A stretch of 10,038 nucleotides of DNA from DASWHR01 sp036398095 (GTDB lineage Bacteria > Actinomycetota > AC-67): NCBI GenBank assembly GCA_036398095.1, contig DASWHR010000129.1, positions 1 to 10,038 of the forward strand, given 5' to 3'. The notes beneath the pieces are model-generated. The model saw nothing but the letters and a program-made list of their open reading frames with translations. It was not told the DNA's origin and did no database searches. Both the position numbers and the translations under genes were made by a program. Positions 6,035 through 10,038 of the stretch are shown here, piece after piece; position 1 is the stretch's first letter, and each line of letters begins with the position of its first letter.

Positions 6035-7090
6035 TCAAGTAGCGCCGGTTCGAAGGACCACGAGCTTTCCCGCTCCCGATTCGGCGCCCCAGACCTCGCC
6101 GGCCCGGCCCAAGAGCTGCCGCACGCTCGCGCCGCGCGTCGGGATCGGATACGCGCGGAACCGCTCAACCGACGGATCGAACGCGACAAGCGCGTTGGCC
6201 CCGAAGTCGCTGATCCACACCACATCACGCTCGTCGACGTAGACCGCGTACGGCTGCGGGTTCGCGCCCGGCAATCGCCACTGCTTCCACGCGCCGGTTG
6301 ACGGCTCGTACATCGCAAGCATTCCCGCGAACCATTCGGTGACGAACAGGCGCCCGCGCGAGTCGCTCCAGACGCGACGCGCTCCCCCGCCGCGGGTCGG
6401 AACGTCCACCGGCTGGACCGGGCCGGCCGCAACCTTCGCGATGTAGGAGCCGGCGAGGGATGACAACCACACATCACCGGCGGGGGTGGTTGCGATGCCG
6501 TACGGGCCTCGCCCGCGCGGCGCCTCGAAGAGCCGCACCGCGCCGCTCGCCGGATCGAGGCTGCCGCAGAACCCGGCCTGGCCGGTGAACCACAGGATCC
6601 CCGCGCCGTCGAAGGCGGCCGTATTCAGATTGACGTTGCGCGAACCGGGAAGAGGAAACCGCCGGACGGCCAGCGAACCCGGATCCACGCGCACGATCGC
6701 GTTCAGTCCCGAATCGGTGATCCACGGCGCACCGTCGGGGCCGACGATCACCCCGTGCGGCGCCGACCCGGACCCCAGCGGCACGTGCCGGGTCTCGCCC
6801 GACGACGGATCGAGAACGCCCAATTCCCCTGAACCCTGCGCCGTGTACCAAACGCGGCCGTCGGGCGCCGGCGCGACATCGTGCGGCCGCGACCCCCGCG
6901 GAACCGCGAACTCTTGAAAGGAAGGGTCGCGCGCAGTCGACGGCGACGGCGAGGAAGCGAGCGGGGACGCGGAGCGAGACGGGGACGGGGAGGCTGTCGT
7001 CGGTTGCGGGCCGAGCGAGTCGCCGGCCGGCGCGGTGCAGGACGCGACCGCCATCACGGCGGCCGGCAACGCAAGCATTGCTCGTCGCAT
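6035..7090 (-). CDS. Streptogramin-lyase-like (Vgb/NHL-type) beta-propeller lipoprotein
   Basis: A 351-residue lipoprotein: signal MRRAMLALPAAVMA, lipobox V15-A-S-C18, and a Pro/Ser/Thr-rich linker at about 29-53. Then come seven propeller blades of the virginiamycin B lyase type, each with P-H/Y-x-V/I...D-G-x-x-W-x-T/S: near residues 69, 111, 156, 196, 237, 280 and 323. In staphylococcal Vgb the catalytic histidines lie in consecutive late blades. Here the mature protein has only H70, H102 and H112, and the late-blade positions are R, Y or other residues. It is therefore probably not an antibiotic lyase but an extracytoplasmic propeller of unknown ligand. ATG 7090 begins the signal peptide without a clear Shine-Dalgarno; ATG 7078, four codons later, is possible. 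It is divergent from msrB. Its 3' end has a decayed homologue at 4437-4575. Confidence 0.85.
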   Translation of the reverse strand: MRRAMLALPAAVMAVASCTAPAGDSLGPQPTTASPSPSRSASPLASSPSPSTARDPSFQEFAVPRGSRPHDVAPAPDGRVWYTAQGSGELGVLDPSSGETRHVPLGSGSAPHGVIVGPDGAPWITDSGLNAIVRVDPGSLAVRRFPLPGSRNVNLNTAAFDGAGILWFTGQAGFCGSLDPASGAVRLFEAPRGRGPYGIATTPAGDVWLSSLAGSYIAKVAAGPVQPVDVPTRGGGARRVWSDSRGRLFVTEWFAGMLAMYEPSTGAWKQWRLPGANPQPYAVYVDERDVVWISDFGANALVAFDPSVERFRAYPIPTRGASVRQLLGRAGEVWGAESGAGKLVVLRTGAT

Positions 7091-7202
7091 CGGCCACAGC
7101 AGTCTGCCACGACGCGCGGCGGGATGTATTCCTTACGATTCGAAGACGGAACCGGCCGGCCGGGCACCGATTCGCGGCCGCGCGGCGTTCGAACAAGCGT
7201 CG

Positions 7203-7210
7203 AAGGAGGA
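7203..7210 (+). promoter_or_regulatory. Consensus ribosome binding site of msrB
   Basis: AAGGAGGA, near-perfect against the 16S tail, ends five bases before ATG 7216. The frame is open from an ATG at 7078, but those 46 codons encode an Arg-rich stretch unlike any MsrB and lie within the intergenic and opposite-strand start region. The site therefore fixes the start at 7216. Confidence 0.85.
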
Positions 7211-7215
7211 AACGG

Positions 7216-7641
7216 ATGAAGATCAAGAAGGACGAGCAGCCTCGCGAGGTGGCCAAGACCGACGAGGAGTGGGCGGGCGAACTGACGCCCGAGGCGTTCG
7301 CCGTGCTCCGCGAGGCCGGCACGGAACGCGCGTTCACCGGTGAATACTGGGACTGTCACCTGGACGGAACCTATCGTTGCCGCGCGTGCGGCGCGGAACT
7401 GTTCGACTCGAACACGAAGTTCGATTCGGGGTCGGGCTGGCCGTCGTTCACCGAGCCGGCGGTAGCCGCCAACGTCGAGACGCGCGCTGACGCGAGCCAC
7501 TTCATGGTCCGCACGGAAGTCGTCTGCAAGCGATGCGGGGGACATCTCGGACACGTCTTCGACGACGGCCCCGGCCCGAACGGCCTGCGCTACTGCATCA
7601 ACTCGGCGTCGCTCAGCCTCGACGAGCGCGCCTCCGACTAG
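7216..7641 (+). CDS. msrB: Peptide-methionine (R)-S-oxide reductase MsrB
   Basis: A 141-residue MsrB, the usual single-domain length. It reduces the R-epimer of methionine sulfoxide in proteins. With no signal peptide, it acts in the cytosol. Two zinc-binding pairs are C55-R-A-C58 and C104-K-R-C107. The catalytic cysteine is C127 in R-Y-C-I-N-S. The core F-D-S-G-S-G-W-P-S-F (69-78) and G-H-L-G-H-V-F (109-115) are present. In E. coli MsrB the position of S73 is the resolving cysteine. Here it is serine, so recycling must use either another cysteine (C47, just before the first zinc pair, is the only one left) or an external reductant directly. It is followed 69 bases downstream by the CBS-domain gene on the same strand. 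A TACGAT -10-like hexamer at 7134-7139 is a possible promoter element, without a clear -35. Confidence 0.97.
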   Translation: MKIKKDEQPREVAKTDEEWAGELTPEAFAVLREAGTERAFTGEYWDCHLDGTYRCRACGAELFDSNTKFDSGSGWPSFTEPAVAANVETRADASHFMVRTEVVCKRCGGHLGHVFDDGPGPNGLRYCINSASLSLDERASD

Positions 7642-7695
7642 CCGCGATGCTCGCTTGGCGTTTCGTTCAGCGATCCCGCTGGGTATCGCCGGCTT

Positions 7696-7703
7696 GAGGA
7701 GGG
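7696..7703 (+). promoter_or_regulatory. Ribosome binding site of the CBS-domain gene
   Basis: GAGGAGGG ends seven bases before ATG 7711. An in-frame TTG at 7705 lies too close to this site to be used, so ATG 7711 is the start. A separate strong site suggests independent translation even if the gene is co-transcribed with msrB. Confidence 0.75.
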
Positions 7704-7710
7704 ATTGCCG

Positions 7711-8127
7711 ATGCAGATGATCAAGGACGTGATGACGACTCAGGCCTTCACGATTGAGGCGACTTCGCCCATCGCAGACGCGGCTCGCATCATGAGCGAG
7801 CGGGATGTCGGAGACGTGCTCGTCATGAAAAAGGGAGAGCTGTGCGGCATCGTCACCGACCGCGACATCGTCGTGCGGGCGCTCGCCAAAGGCGTGACCG
7901 ACGCGAAGATCGGTGACATCTGCTCGATGGATCCGGTCTGCCTCTCGCCCGACGACACGGTCGACAAAGCCGTTCAGTTGATGCGGGAAAAGGCCGTCCG
8001 GCGCCTGCCGATCGTGGAAGGCGGCATGCCGGTCGGCATGGTGTCGCTCGGCGATCTGGCGATGGACCGTGATCCGAACTCCGCGCTCGCCGACATCAGC
8101 GCCGCTCCCCCGAACAACGAAACCTGA
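7711..8127 (+). CDS. Two-CBS-domain (Bateman module) protein
   Basis: A 138-residue stand-alone CBS pair. CBS1 spans about residues 5-60 (V-M-T-T at 7-10, G-I-V-T-D-R-D-I-V at 46-54). CBS2 spans about 68-118 (M-D-P-V at 73-76, V-R-R-L-P-I-V at 96-102, G-M-V-S-L-G-D-L at 109-116). CBS pairs of this kind bind adenine nucleotides such as AMP or ATP and act as energy or redox sensors, or by contacting partner enzymes. There is no enzymatic, DNA-binding or membrane segment, so the partner is unknown. The acidic, Pro-rich tail (119-138) is probably unstructured. It may share a transcript with msrB, which would suit a stress-response role, but the 69-base gap leaves that open. It converges on the arylsulfotransferase-like gene, with a 26-base gap. 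Confidence 0.93.
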   Translation: MQMIKDVMTTQAFTIEATSPIADAARIMSERDVGDVLVMKKGELCGIVTDRDIVVRALAKGVTDAKIGDICSMDPVCLSPDDTVDKAVQLMREKAVRRLPIVEGGMPVGMVSLGDLAMDRDPNSALADISAAPPNNET

Positions 8128-8153
8128 CGGACCCCGAACGACACAGGAGTCCG
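8128..8153. terminator. Imperfect hairpin filling the convergent gap
   Basis: The 26 bases between the two stop codons begin with CGGAC and end with GTCCG (8128-8132 pairs with 8149-8153). After one mismatch, two further pairs are possible (8134-8135 with 8146-8147). The position suits a shared bidirectional terminator, but the stem is short and has no T-tract, so this is weak. Confidence 0.3.
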
Positions 8154-9974
8154 CTAGGCGCCGACGACTCGCGCCTGCGACGTGGCGAGCACGGTTCCGT
8201 TCGCGTCCAACGCCCGCACCGCGACGAAAGCGACGGCTGCGGGACCGGTCAGCTCGGTCTCGAACCCTGCCCGCGGGACGGTCGCGACGCGTTCGAGCGC
8301 GGTCGCGCTCTCGCCGGCCAGCAGCTCCCAGGTCGTCGTCTGCGTGTCGCCGTTCCACGACACCGCGACCGACACGCCGCCCGCACCGGATGAGACCACC
8401 ACGGCCGGCTCGGCCGCCGGCCGTCCCGTCCAGGGCGTGCGATGGGTGCGATACGACACGCCCGGATCCATGCGCGCGTCGAACACGACGTTGCCGTCGG
8501 CATCGTATTCGCTCATGTTCGGCTTGCTGCCCCATCCGACGAAGGTATTTCCGTTCTCGAATCGCAGCACGCTACCGCGCGAGGCGGCGAGCAGTTTCGA
8601 CGAATGCTCCAGACGGCTCACCAGCGTCGCCGTCTTGGCTTCCTCGTCGAGCTTGAGCCGGAGCGCCGCCGACACCTTTGACTTCTCCTCCTCGGTCGCT
8701 GCGGCGTTGTCGAACAGCGAGATGGTCCCGTCGGGAAGCAACCGCGCGTCATGTTGCCAGCCGAACGCGGCATTCTCGGCCACCATAAAGTCGCTCTTCT
8801 TTCCGCCGAGACGCCACCGCACCGCGCCCGTCGCCGCGTCGATCCGATACAGGGTGCTGGTGTTGCGCGCGGACAGCAGCAGCGTGCCTCCGCGCTCGAC
8901 ATCCAGCGAATTGACGTGGAAGTAGTCCCATCCGGCCTCGGGCGTCTCGGGCAGCGGCCTGAAGGACTCGTCGAGTCCGACATGATCGAGGCTGTGCCAT
9001 TCGAAGAGGACCGATCCGGTGGCGACATCGATCTGCTGCACGACATTGTCGAACGCGAATCCATCGGCCGGCCCGCCGGCCGGGCTCAGGTCCCACTTCA
9101 CCGGCGTGTAGATCATGATCCATGCGCTGCCGTCCGGCATCAGCCGCATGTCGTGCAAGTCCGCCGTGTAGCCGTTGCCGGCCTTCACCGTCGCGATCTC
9201 GGTATAGGTCTGATCCATCACGATGTAGTGACCGCGTCCCATTCCCGTCGCGAGCGATCCCTTCCACCAAGTGAGGACGGGCTTGCCGCCCATCGTCTGC
9301 ACGCGCAGATCGGCTGCGCTGGTCTTGTCGGGCAAAGGCTCGTACCAGACCAGGCGCCCGGCATCGTCGATGATCTCAGGCCCCGATCCCGACGGGCCGC
9401 CCTGCATGGTGAGCATCAGCAGCCCCGCGGCCGTCCGCGAGGCCGGGGTCGTGATCGTCAACGACGACGGCCGAAGATCCGGACGCGACTTCAGCGTCAG
9501 CGCGCCCGTCTGCCAGTCGGCACGCACGGTCGGCATCGGCTCCCACTTTTGCTCGGCAGGCGTGGCGATCGTGAACGTCCCAGTCCCCGCACCGGTCCCC
9601 CCGCCAATCCCCCCGGCGGCCCCGGCAATGGCGATCTTCGACGTCACGGTAACCGTCTCGCCCGGCTCGAAGGCGGCGTCGGGAATGAAGCTCACGCCGC
9701 GCCCGTCGGAGTGCGCCTGCACGCGCCCGGGATGCGAACCGCTCGTCGATCCCGCGACCGTCAAGGATCCGATGTCTTCCGGCGAGCCCCCACGCACGCT
9801 GATCTGGGTGCTCGGAGACGCCACCTTGGATCCCGGCGACGGAAAGATCCGCACCGACGACGGCTTGGACGATGCGCGCGTGGTGCAACCGGCGGCGACG
9901 AGCATCAGCACAACGGCGACGGCGGCGCTGCGGACGAACGACGTGCTCCTGAATGGTGCGACCCTGGATGTCAT
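8154..9974 (-). CDS. Arylsulfotransferase (ASST) family lipoprotein
   Basis: A 606-residue predicted lipoprotein (hydrophobic 17-28, lipobox V26-A-A-G-C30). Residues about 38-137 look like a bacterial Ig-like domain ending in a Gly-rich linker (117-133). Residues about 165-512 are the arylsulfotransferase propeller, with P-D-G-S-A-W at 280-285 and a segment around 349-370 (W-D-Y-F-H-V-N-S ... S-A-R-N). Residues about 517-606 resemble a fibronectin type III module. ASST enzymes move sulfate between phenolic esters and phenols without PAPS. E. coli enzyme residues H252, H356, N358, R374 and H436 have likely counterparts in H274, H353, N355, R370 and H408, so the site looks intact. Many actinobacterial homologues are of unknown substrate. 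No disulfide-forming partner (DsbL/DsbI) gene is near. ATG 9974 has no Shine-Dalgarno, but a TACGGT -10-like hexamer (9988-9983) would place transcription start close to the ATG. Confidence 0.9.
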   Translation of the reverse strand: MTSRVAPFRSTSFVRSAAVAVVLMLVAAGCTTRASSKPSSVRIFPSPGSKVASPSTQISVRGGSPEDIGSLTVAGSTSGSHPGRVQAHSDGRGVSFIPDAAFEPGETVTVTSKIAIAGAAGGIGGGTGAGTGTFTIATPAEQKWEPMPTVRADWQTGALTLKSRPDLRPSSLTITTPASRTAAGLLMLTMQGGPSGSGPEIIDDAGRLVWYEPLPDKTSAADLRVQTMGGKPVLTWWKGSLATGMGRGHYIVMDQTYTEIATVKAGNGYTADLHDMRLMPDGSAWIMIYTPVKWDLSPAGGPADGFAFDNVVQQIDVATGSVLFEWHSLDHVGLDESFRPLPETPEAGWDYFHVNSLDVERGGTLLLSARNTSTLYRIDAATGAVRWRLGGKKSDFMVAENAAFGWQHDARLLPDGTISLFDNAAATEEEKSKVSAALRLKLDEEAKTATLVSRLEHSSKLLAASRGSVLRFENGNTFVGWGSKPNMSEYDADGNVVFDARMDPGVSYRTHRTPWTGRPAAEPAVVVSSGAGGVSVAVSWNGDTQTTTWELLAGESATALERVATVPRAGFETELTGPAAVAFVAVRALDANGTVLATSQARVVGA

Positions 9975-9982
9975 GGATGCAA

Positions 9983-9988
9983 ACCGTA
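9983..9988 (-). promoter_or_regulatory. Possible -10 element giving a leaderless transcript
   Basis: On the minus strand TACGGT fits TAnnnT and ends eight bases before ATG 9974. A transcript from it would begin at or next to the start codon, which would explain the lack of a ribosome binding site. No convincing -35 is present, so this is tentative. Confidence 0.3.
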
Positions 9989-10038
9989 CTAAACCCGACG
10001 TCCAAATGTTGAATGCACCCGCATCCTGGACGCCTCTA

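Larger units (their letters stand above)
4437..6166. mobile_element. Possible old insertion bounded by diverged direct repeats
   Basis: Two same-orientation, roughly 130-base copies of a propeller-gene 3' end (4437-4575 and 6035-6166) bracket a plus-strand two-gene segment of visibly lower GC. A sampled line at 5041-5100 is 55% G+C, well below the flanks. One copy completes an intact gene, and the other is orphaned and frameshifted. That is the pattern left when an element integrates in a gene's 3' end, supplies a replacement tail and displaces the original. No integrase, transposase or terminal inverted repeat is visible. A tandem gene duplication whose second copy was overwritten would look similar. 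Confidence 0.35.

Noticed and set aside
7091..7215. Regulatory operator in the divergent msrB/propeller gap (gttcgaac at 7187-7194, ccggccgg at 7152-7159)
   Set aside because: These are short palindromes expected by chance in GC-rich DNA, with no spaced repeat and no regulator gene nearby.
9960..9995. Similarity between ggatgcaaaccgtactaaac here and ggatgcagaaacgtacaaag (minus strand) near 4397-4420, as paired attachment sites
   Set aside because: The match is short and gapped, and it lies in a start-codon region on one side. With no flanking symmetry or integrase, chance is a sufficient explanation.

Overview
The window is GC-rich with strong G/C preference at third codon positions in most genes. 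It encodes several exported proteins with Actinomycetota-style signal peptides and lipoboxes, and some genes have canonical Shine-Dalgarno sites while others have none. This suggests a high-GC soil or sediment bacterium, most likely Actinomycetota or a neighbouring phylum. That is an inference from style, not from a marker gene.

Layout, left to right. A minus-strand block (63-4132) holds an AtuA-family (DUF1446) acyclic-terpene-type protein (2381-4132) and, 92 bases downstream, a secreted 741-residue protein (63-2288) built mainly of 13 copies of a D-x-G-G-N-D-x-Y repeat. A perfect 14-bp hairpin lies past its stop. Next comes a decayed stretch (about 4179-4590): an orphan C-terminal fragment and a frameshifted copy of the 3' end of a beta-propeller gene. 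A plus-strand two-gene cassette follows (promoter at 4597-4625, genes 4671-5459 and 5471-5938), encoding a cysteine-rich secreted protein and a small lipoprotein. It is lower in GC than its surroundings, and I recognise neither product. Then comes the intact propeller lipoprotein gene (6035-7090, minus), whose 3' end is the homologue of the decayed copy. Divergent from it are msrB (7216-7641) and a two-CBS-domain protein (7711-8127). An arylsulfotransferase-family lipoprotein (8154-9974, minus) converges on these.

Taken together, five of the eight apparently intact genes encode exported or membrane-anchored proteins, so the region is concerned mostly with the cell surface. MsrB (oxidised methionine repair) and the CBS protein (nucleotide-sensing regulator) are cytosolic, and the AtuA-like protein is a metabolic protein.

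The most unusual structure is the cassette at about 4590-6030. It sits between two diverged, same-orientation copies of the 3' end of the propeller gene, one intact and one decayed. This could be an old integration that displaced the original gene tail, or a broken tandem duplication. The repeat protein at 63-2288 is the other candidate for undescribed biology. No CRISPR array, RNA gene, transposase or integrase was seen.
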